64,000 bases of DNA, from NCBI GenBank assembly GCA_028292405.1, contig JAQGMJ010000031.1:1-64000 (forward strand), written 5' to 3'. The notes beneath the pieces are model-generated. The model saw nothing but the letters and a program-made list of their open reading frames with translations. It was not told the origin of the DNA and did no database searches. The stretch is from Betaproteobacteria bacterium (GTDB lineage: Bacteria; Pseudomonadota; Gammaproteobacteria; Burkholderiales; JAEUOS01). Shown here in pieces: positions 54,117 through 62,146 of this stretch (positions within the stretch are counted from its first letter, which is position 1; every line of letters starts with the position of its first letter). The position numbers and the translations under genes were made by a program.

Positions 54117-54953
54117 TCAGTTTCCTTCAAACCGCGGTTTTTGTTTCGCGGCAAAAGCATGAAAGGCGCGATGAAAGTCCTGCGTCTGCATGCAGATCGC
54201 CTGCGCCTGCGCTTCAGCCTCGATCGCCTCGTCCACGCCCATGTCCCACTCCACGTGCATCTGGTTCTTGGTCATGCCGTGGGCAAAAGTCGGCCCTTCC
54301 GCCAGGGTCTGCGCCAGCGCCTGTGTTTCGGGCAGCAGCGCGGCGGGCGACACCACGCGATTGAAAAATCCCCAGCGCTCGCCCTCTTCGGCGCTGAAGC
54401 TGCGCCCGGTGTACAGCAGTTCGGCGGCGCGGCCCTGGCCGATGATGCGCGGCAGCAAGGCGCAGGCGCCCATGTCGCAGCCGGCGAGGCCGACGCGGGT
54501 GAACAGGAATGCGGTTTTCGCCATCGGCGTGGCCAGGCGCAAGTCGGCGGCCATGGCGATGATGGCACCCGCGCCGGCGCAAATGCCGTCGACCGCCGCG
54601 ATGACCGGCTGCCGGCAATGGCGCATCGCCTTCACCAGGTCGCCGGTCATGCGGGTGAATTGCAGCAGCTCCGGCATCGCCATTTTGGTCAGCGGCCCGA
54701 TGATTTCGTGCACGTCGCCGCCGGAGCAAAAGTTGCCGCCGGCGCCGGTCACCACCACCACCTTGATATCGGAAGCATGGGCCAGCGCGCGAAACAGGTC
54801 GCGCAACTCCGCGTAGGAGTCGAAGGTCAGCGGGTTCTTGCGCTCCGGCCGGTTCAGGGTAATGGTCGCCACCCCGCCTTGCGCGGACCAAAGAAAATGG
54901 CGCGCCGCGTATTCGGCCAATGGCCTGGAAGACCCCAATACGGCTTCGCTCAT
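54117..54953 (-). CDS. Enoyl-CoA hydratase/isomerase family protein
   Basis: The 278-residue crotonase-fold protein has the oxyanion-hole segments [11 protein letters not shown] and [17 protein letters not shown], and a C-terminal helix ending KPRFEGN. The ATG overlaps the MarR stop by four bases (ATGA). A longer frame extends far upstream through marR but has no coding character. It probably hydrates an unsaturated intermediate of the aminobenzoate route. Confidence 0.9.
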   Translation of the reverse strand: MSEAVLGSSRPLAEYAARHFLWSAQGGVATITLNRPERKNPLTFDSYAELRDLFRALAHASDIKVVVVTGAGGNFCSGGDVHEIIGPLTKMAMPELLQFTRMTGDLVKAMRHCRQPVIAAVDGICAGAGAIIAMAADLRLATPMAKTAFLFTRVGLAGCDMGACALLPRIIGQGRAAELLYTGRSFSAEEGERWGFFNRVVSPAALLPETQALAQTLAEGPTFAHGMTKNQMHVEWDMGVDEAIEAEAQAQAICMQTQDFHRAFHAFAAKQKPRFEGN

Positions 54954-55477
54954 GCGCTTGTGTCCTTCAGTGTGGATTTGAGCCGTCCCAGCAACTCGTA
55001 CAAGGCGTGGCGCTCGCCTTCCGACAATTTTCCCAGCAGGCCGGCTACCCATTCCTCGTGCCGCGCCGCCATTTTCGCGAAGGACTTGCGGCCACCCGTG
55101 GTCAGGCGCAGCAAAAAGGCGCGGCGGTCGCGTGCGTCGGTCTCGCGCTGCACCAGGCCTTCCTTTACCAGCTGGTCGGCGACGCCGGTGACATTGCCGC
55201 CGGTGACCATCAGCCGGCGCGAAAGCTCGCCCATCTTCATTCCACCAGGGTGGCGGTACAGTTGCGCCATCAGGTCGAAGCGCGGCAGGGTGCAGTTGAA
55301 ATCGCCGCGCAGATCGGCGCGGATTTGCGCCTCGATCAGGTTGGTGCAGGTGAGCAGGCGCAGCCACAGGCGCAGCGCCTCGTGGTCGCCCTCGTGCAGG
55401 CGCGACTCGTGGTCCAGCGCCGCTTCCGTATCTTCGTCGGCGCGCGCGGCGGGCTTGGCGGTGGATTCCTGTTTCAT
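54950..55477 (-). CDS. MarR-family transcriptional regulator
   Basis: The 175-residue winged-helix regulator has helices typical of MarR ([35 protein letters not shown]) and the recognition/wing block [24 protein letters not shown] with [15 protein letters not shown]. It heads the CoA-ligase operon and most likely represses it until an aromatic acyl-CoA or acid binds. Confidence 0.9.
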   Translation of the reverse strand: MKQESTAKPAARADEDTEAALDHESRLHEGDHEALRLWLRLLTCTNLIEAQIRADLRGDFNCTLPRFDLMAQLYRHPGGMKMGELSRRLMVTGGNVTGVADQLVKEGLVQRETDARDRRAFLLRLTTGGRKSFAKMAARHEEWVAGLLGKLSEGERHALYELLGRLKSTLKDTSA

Positions 55478-55485
55478 CGCAAATT

Positions 55486-55514
55486 ACTTTAGATGTCAAA
55501 TAACTCCCTGTCAA
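55486..55514 (-). promoter_or_regulatory. Sigma-70-type promoter of the marR operon
   Basis: On the minus strand TTGACA is followed after exactly 17 bases by TAAAGT, placing a start just upstream of marR. A second TTGACA-like hexamer lies in the spacer (ATTTGACATC). Such repeats could be the autoregulatory site. Confidence 0.6.
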
Positions 55515-55550
55515 GATGTTTGACGGCGCAAGCCCATGGGCGGCACGGCA

Positions 55551-55591
55551 CCGCAGGTACCGCGCAGGTACCGCGCAGGTACCGGCAGGTA
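55551..55591 (+). repeat. Four tandem ~11-base repeats in a promoter region
   Basis: Units CCGCAGGTA, CCGCGCAGGTA, CCGCGCAGGTA and CCGGCAGGTA follow each other directly. A TATACT hexamer comes just after the last. They lie before the GTG start of the FkbM-like gene and could vary in number and change promoter spacing. Confidence 0.65.
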
Positions 55592-55617
55592 TACTCGGGG
55601 GCCAATTGGGAGAACAC

Positions 55618-56658
55618 GTGATAGGCAACCTGCTATCGAATGCCTTGCAGCGCAAGGCGCCCGCGCAAGAGACCGCCGCGGCGGTGGAGCCCGCAACCGC
55701 GGTGGCGGCGTCCGCACCGGCCGAACCCCCGGCGCCGCCGGCGCTCGAGACCGAGCGCGAGGCGTTTTTGCGCCAGAAAGCGTATGAGCACAGTGCGGCG
55801 CAACTCTGGCTGCTGGCGCAGCAACTCCAGCACAGCCTGCTGGCCGAGGCGCAATACGCGGACCCGAAGCGCCTGGAGCGCCACGGCTGGAAGGCCTATT
55901 CGCAGAATGACGAAGACGGCATCCTGGCGGAAATTTTCCGGCGCATCGGCGTGGTACATAAGAGTTTTGTGGAGTTCGGCTGCGGCGACGGCCTGGAAAA
56001 CAATACCGCCTACCTGTTGGCGCAAGGCTGGCGCGGCCTGTGGATCGATGGCGCGGAAGCCAACATCACCATGATCGGCCAGGGCTTCGCCCCCCTGATC
56101 GAGCGCGGCGCCCTGCAGATCCGCCAGGCTTTCATCGACCGCGACAACGTCGACGGCCTGATCGCCACCGCCGCCCTCGGCCCGGAAATCGACCTGCTGT
56201 CGATCGACGTCGACGGCAACGACTACCATTTCTGGGAAGCCGTGCGCTGCGTCAATCCGCGCGTGGTGGCGATCGAATACAACGCCAAGTTCCGCCCGCC
56301 GCTCGCATGGTGCATGGCCTACTCGCGCGAGCATCAGTGGTCCGGCTCCGACGCCATGGGAGCCTCGCTCGGCGCGCTGGCGCGCCTGGGCGCGGCGCGC
56401 GGCTATCGGCTGGTCGGTTGCAATCTCACCGGCGTCAACGCCTTTTTCGTACGCCAGGACCTGGCCGCCGGGCACTTCGCCGAGCCGGCCACGCCCGAGC
56501 ACCTGTTCCAGCCGCCGCGCTACGACCTGATCTATGCCTATCGGGGCGGCCACGGCGCCAGCTCGCTGGCGATCGTGCAAAGCGCCTATATCGCGCTCGG
56601 GTTGCCGCCGCCGACCCAGGAACAGATCGGCTCCACCTACAAGCCGGAGTTACCATGA
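55618..56658 (+). CDS. FkbM-like methyltransferase-fold protein
   Basis: The 346-residue protein has an Ala/Pro-rich, disordered-looking N terminus (about 10–45), a coiled helical segment and a Rossmann methyltransferase-like core. Core motifs are [20 protein letters not shown] (motif I), [26 protein letters not shown] and [15 protein letters not shown]. The GTG with GGGAG upstream was chosen, since the frame is open another 34 codons through the tandem repeats. Unlike the methyltransferase in the lip operon, it is alone here. Target unknown. Confidence 0.7.
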   Translation: MIGNLLSNALQRKAPAQETAAAVEPATAVAASAPAEPPAPPALETEREAFLRQKAYEHSAAQLWLLAQQLQHSLLAEAQYADPKRLERHGWKAYSQNDEDGILAEIFRRIGVVHKSFVEFGCGDGLENNTAYLLAQGWRGLWIDGAEANITMIGQGFAPLIERGALQIRQAFIDRDNVDGLIATAALGPEIDLLSIDVDGNDYHFWEAVRCVNPRVVAIEYNAKFRPPLAWCMAYSREHQWSGSDAMGASLGALARLGAARGYRLVGCNLTGVNAFFVRQDLAAGHFAEPATPEHLFQPPRYDLIYAYRGGHGASSLAIVQSAYIALGLPPPTQEQIGSTYKPELP

Positions 56659-56735
56659 GTCGCGCCGCGGCCTGTTGATTTGTCGGCGCCGCGGCTATAA
56701 TCGTTTGAATAGACCATTCTCAAGGGGAGCGCGGC

Positions 56736-57911
56736 GTGGACGACTTGCAAGCAAACAAATATGTGCAGGACCTGCTTGGCCTGATGGTGGCCAAGAAAGG
56801 CTCTGACCTGTTTATCGCGCCGGACTTTCCGCCTTCGATCAAGATCGACGGCAAGATCACCCCGGTGGCCAACCAGAAGCTGGCGGCGGAGCACACCAAG
56901 CTGTTCGCCTACGCGCTGATGAACGACAAGCAGCGCCGCGAATTCGAGGCCGAGCGCGAGTGCAACTTCGCCATCAGCCCGGAAGGCGTCGGCCGCTTCC
57001 GCGTCAACGTGTTCTGGCAGCAGGAACACGTCAGCATGGTGTGCCGCACCATCGCCACCAAGATTCCGACCATCGAGGACATGGCCCTGCCGGTCGAACT
57101 CAAGGAGATCGTCATGGCCCGGCGCGGCCTGGTGCTGATGGTCGGCGGCACCGGCTCGGGCAAGAGCACCTCGCTGGCGGCGATGCTCAACCACCGCAAC
57201 CAGAACGCCAACGACCACATCGTCACCATCGAAGACCCGGTCGAGTACGTGCACCCCAACCTCGGCAGCCTGATCTCGCAGCGCGAAATCGGCCGCGATA
57301 CGCTGACCTGGGAAAATGCCCTGAAAAACACCCTGCGGCAGGCGCCCGACGTGATTTTCATCGGCGAAATCCGCGAGCGCGAGGTGATGGAACACGCCAT
57401 CGCCTTCGCCGAGACCGGCCACCTGTGCCTGGCCACCCTGCACGCCAACAACTCGAACCAGGCGATCGACCGCATCCTCAACTTCTTCGGCTCGGAAAAG
57501 CGCGCCCAGGTGCTGATGGATCTTTCGCTCAACATGCGCGCCATCATCTCGCAGCGCCTGATCCGCAAGATCGACGGCCGCGGCCGCGCCGCCGCCGTCG
57601 AGATCATGCAGAGCACGCCGCTGATCGCCGACCTGATCTACAAGGGTGAGGTCACCGAACTCAAGGAAGCCATGGTCAAAAGCAAGGACTATGGCTGCCG
57701 CACCTTCGACATGGCGCTGTTCGACCTGGCCGAGGCGGGCGTGATCAGCCGCGAAGAGGCGGTGCGCAACGCCGACTCGATCAACGACATCCGCGTGCGC
57801 TTCAAGCTCGAATCGAAGTCCGCCGGCGGCATGGATGAATTCAAGGGCGCGGCGGGGCTCTCGCTGGACGAGGACGTCACGCGCAAGCTGGGGCTGAACA
57901 AGAAGATCTGA
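56736..57911 (+). CDS. pilU: Twitching-motility ATPase PilU
   Basis: This is the type IV pilus retraction-associated ATPase, 391 residues. It has Walker A GGTGSGKST, the Asp box IEDPVEYVH, Walker B VIFIGEIRE and the His box LATLHANNSNQAIDRI. It has the PilU-type extended C terminus (GMDEFKGAAGL…KLGLNKKI) rather than that of PilT. GTG start with AGGGGAG. Its usual partner pilT is not beside it. Confidence 0.92.
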   Translation: MDDLQANKYVQDLLGLMVAKKGSDLFIAPDFPPSIKIDGKITPVANQKLAAEHTKLFAYALMNDKQRREFEAERECNFAISPEGVGRFRVNVFWQQEHVSMVCRTIATKIPTIEDMALPVELKEIVMARRGLVLMVGGTGSGKSTSLAAMLNHRNQNANDHIVTIEDPVEYVHPNLGSLISQREIGRDTLTWENALKNTLRQAPDVIFIGEIREREVMEHAIAFAETGHLCLATLHANNSNQAIDRILNFFGSEKRAQVLMDLSLNMRAIISQRLIRKIDGRGRAAAVEIMQSTPLIADLIYKGEVTELKEAMVKSKDYGCRTFDMALFDLAEAGVISREEAVRNADSINDIRVRFKLESKSAGGMDEFKGAAGLSLDEDVTRKLGLNKKI

Positions 57912-57927
57912 CGGCGCAGGCCGCATG

Positions 57928-57967
57928 ACAAGGCCCGGCAGCGCGCAAGCGCTACCGGGCCTTGTCA
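57928..57967. terminator. Long hairpin between convergent pilU and 2OG-oxygenase genes
   Basis: GACAAGGCCCGGCAGCG pairs with CGCTACCGGGCCTTGTC (one mismatch) around a 6-base loop. The T tract is poor, so it may act as a stabiliser or Rho-assisted terminator. Confidence 0.65.
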
Positions 57968-57973
57968 TTGGTT

Positions 57974-58636
57974 CTAGCGAAATGCGGGCCCGTAGGCCCA
58001 GGCCACCAGGGAACGCCGCAGTCCGCGCGTCACCGGGCTCACCTGGTGCGCCAGATACGAGGGAAAGGCCACCGCCGTGCCTTGCGTGCGCGCCGCCGGC
58101 ATCTCCGCCCCGCCATGGAACTGCAGGTCGCCGCCGGCGTAGTCGTCGGCCGCACTCAACTGGATGGTCAGCGACAGCTTGCGCAGCGAGGTGGCGTCGC
58201 CGCCGATGTCCACGTGCCAGCCGAAATACTGCCCGGCGCCGTAGCAGGTAAATTGCAGCGGCTCGACGAAGCCGGCCAGCTCGAACCCGTAGGAGGCATT
58301 GACCTGGCTGAAGATGCCGCCCAGCCGGTAATACAGCCACTGGCTGTCCTGCGCCGGCTCGATCCAGGCGATGTCACTGACCCGGTAGTCGCGCGAAGCC
58401 AGGTCGCTGCGGCCGTCCACCGCCGCAGCCGCCTTCACCCGCGCCTCTCCCAGCGCGGTGATCGCCGCGCATTCCGCCGCCGAAAACATGGCGGGAAAGA
58501 TTTGCGGATAGGTGATGGCGCCACGGCTCTCAAGCGGAAGGGAATGGGCGAAGGGATTGCGCCCGCCCCAGTCGAGCACCAGGTCGCCGACGCCGTTAAC
58601 CTCGGTGGAATCCGGAAAAAGATAAAGCAGGTTCAC
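57974..58636 (-). CDS. 2OG-Fe(II) oxygenase (PKHD/prolyl-4-hydroxylase-like)
   Basis: The 220-residue double-stranded beta-helix oxygenase has H141-x-D143 (GWHVDIGG), distal H197 (YLAHQV) and 2OG-binding R207 (GLRRS). The layout follows YbiX/PKHD-type hydroxylases but without their usual N-terminal CxxxD region, and with a 40-residue leader instead. A protein or peptide hydroxylase role is plausible. Confidence 0.85.
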   Translation of the reverse strand: MNLLYLFPDSTEVNGVGDLVLDWGGRNPFAHSLPLESRGAITYPQIFPAMFSAAECAAITALGEARVKAAAAVDGRSDLASRDYRVSDIAWIEPAQDSQWLYYRLGGIFSQVNASYGFELAGFVEPLQFTCYGAGQYFGWHVDIGGDATSLRKLSLTIQLSAADDYAGGDLQFHGGAEMPAARTQGTAVAFPSYLAHQVSPVTRGLRRSLVAWAYGPAFR

Positions 58637-59066
58637 AAGCGGGCTTTCTCGCAGAAGAAGCGGCGGAGTGGATGGGTCCCAGCCAGGAAAATTGGGATTA
58701 TCCCCGCCCGGCGGATAGGTCGGACCGAAAAGGCCGCCAAATCACAATGATAATACCCGCGCCATCGCTACGCAGCCCCTTAGGATAATGGCATGTCAGT
58801 GACTGGAAAATGCCAACAGCATATTGACTTGGGAGCCGGAAAAGTCCAAGGTAGTGCCTCCGCGCGCCCCCTTGTTGTGCAAAAGATACAGTGCATGAGA
58901 AATATGCCTGCGCCGGGCCGGAAAGACTTGGCGCATTCCCCGCCCTTTGGGAGAATCCTTTCCAAGCTTCTCGACGGATGGGAAGTGGCTCTTTGGTGGC
59001 ACAAGATTTCGCGGCGGATAATTCCGTGCCTCTTGGCTATCGAGTTCAATCACAGAGGAGATTTAC
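58637..59066. other. Long 5' region of the porin gene
   Basis: No convincing gene is seen; short frames on both strands lack ribosome sites. The region presumably holds the porin promoter and a long leader. An AGAGGAG Shine-Dalgarno lies just before the porin ATG. Confidence 0.5.
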
Positions 59067-60536
59067 ATGCAAAAGAAACTTCTCGCAGCTGCAGTGCTCT
59101 CCGCCTTCTCCGGCGTGGCAGCTGCTCAGTCCGCGAACGTGACCATCTACGGTACCCTGTATTCGCAGTTTGAATACGGCGGCGTCAGTGGCAGCAGCTC
59201 GGTCGCTGCCGGCACTGCTGTAGCCAGCGCCAGCCCGATCCGTACCTATAGCGCAAACCCCGTTGAACCGGCGAACCGCTTCCGCACCGACGGCGCTGGT
59301 GCCAACTTCGGTCTTCGCGGCACGGAAGATCTGGGCAACGGCCTGCAGGCGTGGTTCCAACTGGAACTCGGCATCGCCGGCGGTTTGGGCGGCGTCAACG
59401 CTTCCTCCGCCACCTCCCTGACCGGTTTCCAGGCGCCGACGTATCGTAACTCGGCTATCGGCTTGCGCGGTCAAAACTGGGGCTCGTTCCTGGTCGGTAT
59501 TTGGGATACGCCTTACACCGTCGCTTATGGTCAAGCTGATCTGGTGCCGAAGCTGCTGTCCCTGAACAGCGCGAACCCGTCGTCGGGCTTCTACGGCACC
59601 AACCCGTTTACCGCCGGTACCACCTTCAGCGGCACCTCGATCAACCAGGCTTGCACCGCTACCGGCCCCGGCCAAGCTACCGGCGCCACCTGCTTGACCG
59701 CGACCACGCAGCATGACCGCCGTCAAGGTGGCAGCCTGCAATACTGGACCCCGAACTGGAACGGTTTTGAAGGTCGTCTGTTGTTCTCGCCGACTCAGGA
59801 AAGCTACACCGGCACCAACAGCAACCAGGTTGCCGTTGTTGGCGCGACCAATGTCCTGCGTCCTTCGATCTGGGGCCTGTCGCTGAACTATGGCAACGGC
59901 GGCTTCTTCGGCAGCTACGCCTACTCGCGCTTCAACGACCTGACGGCCGTTGGTGTTCGTGGTTTCGGTGCGATTGCTCTTAACGGCGGCCAAGCAGCAG
60001 CGCCCGCCGGCGGCCCCGCAGTTACGCTGGTCGCTGGTCAAGCCGTTGCTCTCGCGGCCGACATGAACAAGTCGACCGACCAAGCGCATCGCGTTGGCCT
60101 GAAGTACAAGTTCGACTCCGGCTTCGGCATCGGCGGTCGTTTCGAGTACATCAAGGGTGACTACGGCTACGGTACTCCTGCTGCGGCCGCTGGTGGCACT
60201 AGCCGCCTGACCGGCTTCACCAAGAAGACCTGGGGCATCGCCGGTAGCTACGAAACCGGCCCGCACGCCGTGAAGCTCGAGTTCGCCAAGATCCCGGACG
60301 CGAAGTTCCGTGGTGAAGGTGGTTCCAACTCCTTCGACGGCAGCGGCACGGGTGCCACCCAGTGGTCGGTCGGCTATGACTATGCCCTGTCCAAGCGTAC
60401 CGACCTGCAAGCATACTATGTGCAAGTCAACAACCGTGAAAACGCCAAGTACACTGGCGCGGTGTTCAACGCTCTGGCTCCGGCTGCTGGCGGCGACCCC
60501 CGTTACTTCGGTGTTGGTCTGCGCCACACGTTCTAA
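59067..60536 (+). CDS. Outer-membrane porin (betaproteobacterial general porin family)
   Basis: The 489-residue 16-strand trimeric porin has a signal peptide (KKLLAAAVLSAFSGVAAAQ). The first strand is VTIYGTLYSQFEYGG, then RFGLRGTEDLGNG-like and WFQLELGIAG segments, RNSAIGLRGQNWGSFLVG with the constriction loop, and the terminal VGLRHTF ending in Phe, as required for BAM insertion. Codons are richer in third-base T than neighbours, consistent with very high expression. It has its own terminator. Confidence 0.93.
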   Translation: MQKKLLAAAVLSAFSGVAAAQSANVTIYGTLYSQFEYGGVSGSSSVAAGTAVASASPIRTYSANPVEPANRFRTDGAGANFGLRGTEDLGNGLQAWFQLELGIAGGLGGVNASSATSLTGFQAPTYRNSAIGLRGQNWGSFLVGIWDTPYTVAYGQADLVPKLLSLNSANPSSGFYGTNPFTAGTTFSGTSINQACTATGPGQATGATCLTATTQHDRRQGGSLQYWTPNWNGFEGRLLFSPTQESYTGTNSNQVAVVGATNVLRPSIWGLSLNYGNGGFFGSYAYSRFNDLTAVGVRGFGAIALNGGQAAAPAGGPAVTLVAGQAVALAADMNKSTDQAHRVGLKYKFDSGFGIGGRFEYIKGDYGYGTPAAAAGGTSRLTGFTKKTWGIAGSYETGPHAVKLEFAKIPDAKFRGEGGSNSFDGSGTGATQWSVGYDYALSKRTDLQAYYVQVNNRENAKYTGAVFNALAPAAGGDPRYFGVGLRHTF

Positions 60537-60565
60537 TCCAGCTTCACGGATTAACGCGTAATTAA

Positions 60566-60597
60566 GCGGGTGCCTTCGGGCACCCGCTTTTTTTTGG
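60566..60597 (+). terminator. Porin terminator
   Basis: GCGGGTGCC-TTCG-GGCACCCGC, a perfect 9-bp stem with a stable UUCG tetraloop, followed by eight T. Confidence 0.95.
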
Positions 60598-60607
60598 CCT
60601 TTGCGCT

Positions 60608-61246
60608 ATGCTTGAGGCCATGCTCGATACCCTGATACTCAATTTCGACCGGGCTTTGCGTGCGCTTGCCGCGACGCCGGCCCATGTGCCATCCGCGCCG
60701 AAGATGCCCGGTGCGCCGGAAGCGCAGGCGATGAATGCTGCCGAGCGCGGCCGCGCCGCCGCCCTGATGCGGGTCAACCATACCGGTGAAGTCTGCGCCC
60801 AGGCCCTGTACCACGGCCAGGCGCTGCTGGCCAAAAGCGCGCCGGTGCGCGCGCACATGCAAAAGGCCGCCGACGAAGAAGGCGCCCACCTGGCCTGGAC
60901 CGCCGAGCGCATCGCCGCCCTCGGCGGACGCCGCAGCCTGCTCAATCCCCTCTGGTACGCCGGCTCGTTCGCCATCGGCGCGGTCACCGCGCGCCTCGGT
61001 GACCCGGTCAGCCTAGGCTTTGTCGCCGAGACCGAACGCCAGGTGGAAGCCCATCTGGATAACCAGATCAGCCGCCTGCCGGCGGCCGACCGCGAATCCC
61101 GCGCCGTGCTCGCCGCCATGCGCGAGGACGAAATCCGCCATGGCCGCGAAGCGCGCATGGCCGGCGGCCTGCCGCTGCCCTGGCCGGCGCGCCTGGCGAT
61201 GCGCGCTGCCTCCAGGGTGATGACGACCGCCGCCTATTACATCTGA
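60608..61246 (+). CDS. coq7: Demethoxyubiquinone hydroxylase Coq7
   Basis: This diiron monooxygenase performs the penultimate step in ubiquinone synthesis. The 212 residues show paired EXXH-type motifs ([51 protein letters not shown]). The ATG four codons in (MLDTLIL) is an equally good start. It follows the porin terminator immediately, so its promoter must overlap that hairpin, or expression relies on read-through. Confidence 0.93.
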   Translation: MLEAMLDTLILNFDRALRALAATPAHVPSAPKMPGAPEAQAMNAAERGRAAALMRVNHTGEVCAQALYHGQALLAKSAPVRAHMQKAADEEGAHLAWTAERIAALGGRRSLLNPLWYAGSFAIGAVTARLGDPVSLGFVAETERQVEAHLDNQISRLPAADRESRAVLAAMREDEIRHGREARMAGGLPLPWPARLAMRAASRVMTTAAYYI

Positions 61247-61261
61247 GCGGCGCGCGCGGCG

Positions 61262-62128
61262 CTAGACCGGCACGCCCAGGCAGCGCCGCAGTTCGTCCTG
61301 CCAGCCCGGGCGGGTCCAGCCGAAGACTGTCGCGAACCGCGAAGCATCGAGTTCCGAATTCGCCGGGCGCCGCGCCCGCGCCGCAAATGCGCCGGCGCTG
61401 ACTGGCGCCAGCTCACGCTCGATGCCGAGCAGTTCGAAGGCCGCCTTTGCGTAATCGAACCAGTTGCAACGCCCCGCCGGCGTCAGGTGATAGAGCCCGG
61501 AAAATTGCCCGCCGTCCGCCACGTGAACGCAGCGCCGCAAGGCCAGGCGCGTGGCTTCCGCCAGGGTTCTGGTCCATGTTGGTGCGCCGACCTGGTCGTT
61601 CACCACCGGCAAAGCCGCAGTACCGGGACCACGGGCGCGTGCGATCACGCGACTGAGGAAATTGTCGCCCCCGGCGCTATAGACCCAACTGGTGCGCAGG
61701 ACCAAGTGTGTGCCGCCCGCCTGCATCACCGCCGCTTCGCCCGCCAGCTTGGATTCGCCGTAGACATTCAACGGTTGCGGCACATCGCCTTCGACATAGG
61801 CGCCGGATTTGCGGCCATCGAATACGTAATCGCTTGAGTAATGAACAAACCAGGCGCCGACCTGCGCGCAGGCCCGCGCCAGTTCGCCGGGAGCCTCGGC
61901 GTTGATGCGAAATGCCGCTTCGCGCGCCTCCTCCGCGCCTTCCACATCGGTCCACGCGGCGGCATTGATCACTACGTCCGGCCGCAGCGCCAGTACCAGC
62001 GCGGCGGCAGCCGGCGTGGCCAGATCGGCCCGCTCGCGCCCGGCGCTCTCCACTCGCGCGCAGCCCCAATCCAGCGCCGCCAGTTCGCGCCCGAGCTGGC
62101 CGTCGCGGCCGAGAATAAGTATGCGCAT
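61262..62128 (-). CDS. rfbD: dTDP-4-dehydrorhamnose reductase
   Basis: RfbD makes dTDP-L-rhamnose for surface polysaccharide. The 288-residue SDR has RILILGRDGQLGREL (NADPH binding), VVINAAAWTDVEGAE, the catalytic YGESK (Tyr-x3-Lys) and the substrate strand SWVYSAGGDNFL. rfbA, rfbB and rfbC are not adjacent. It lies 18 bases downstream of the TPR–oxygenase gene and probably in its operon. Confidence 0.92.
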   Translation of the reverse strand: MRILILGRDGQLGRELAALDWGCARVESAGRERADLATPAAAALVLALRPDVVINAAAWTDVEGAEEAREAAFRINAEAPGELARACAQVGAWFVHYSSDYVFDGRKSGAYVEGDVPQPLNVYGESKLAGEAAVMQAGGTHLVLRTSWVYSAGGDNFLSRVIARARGPGTAALPVVNDQVGAPTWTRTLAEATRLALRRCVHVADGGQFSGLYHLTPAGRCNWFDYAKAAFELLGIERELAPVSAGAFAARARRPANSELDASRFATVFGWTRPGWQDELRRCLGVPV

Positions 62129-62146
62129 CGGCGGGCGCGGCACGGC

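Noticed and set aside
58780-59053. Two overlapping minus-strand frames upstream of the porin
   Set aside because: No start signals or recognisable product; the region better fits a porin promoter and leader.
59046-60527. Long minus-strand open frame opposite the porin (about 490 codons)
   Set aside because: It mirrors the porin's codon periodicity, has no ribosome site or recognisable domain, and the plus-strand porin is certain. High-GC shadow frame.
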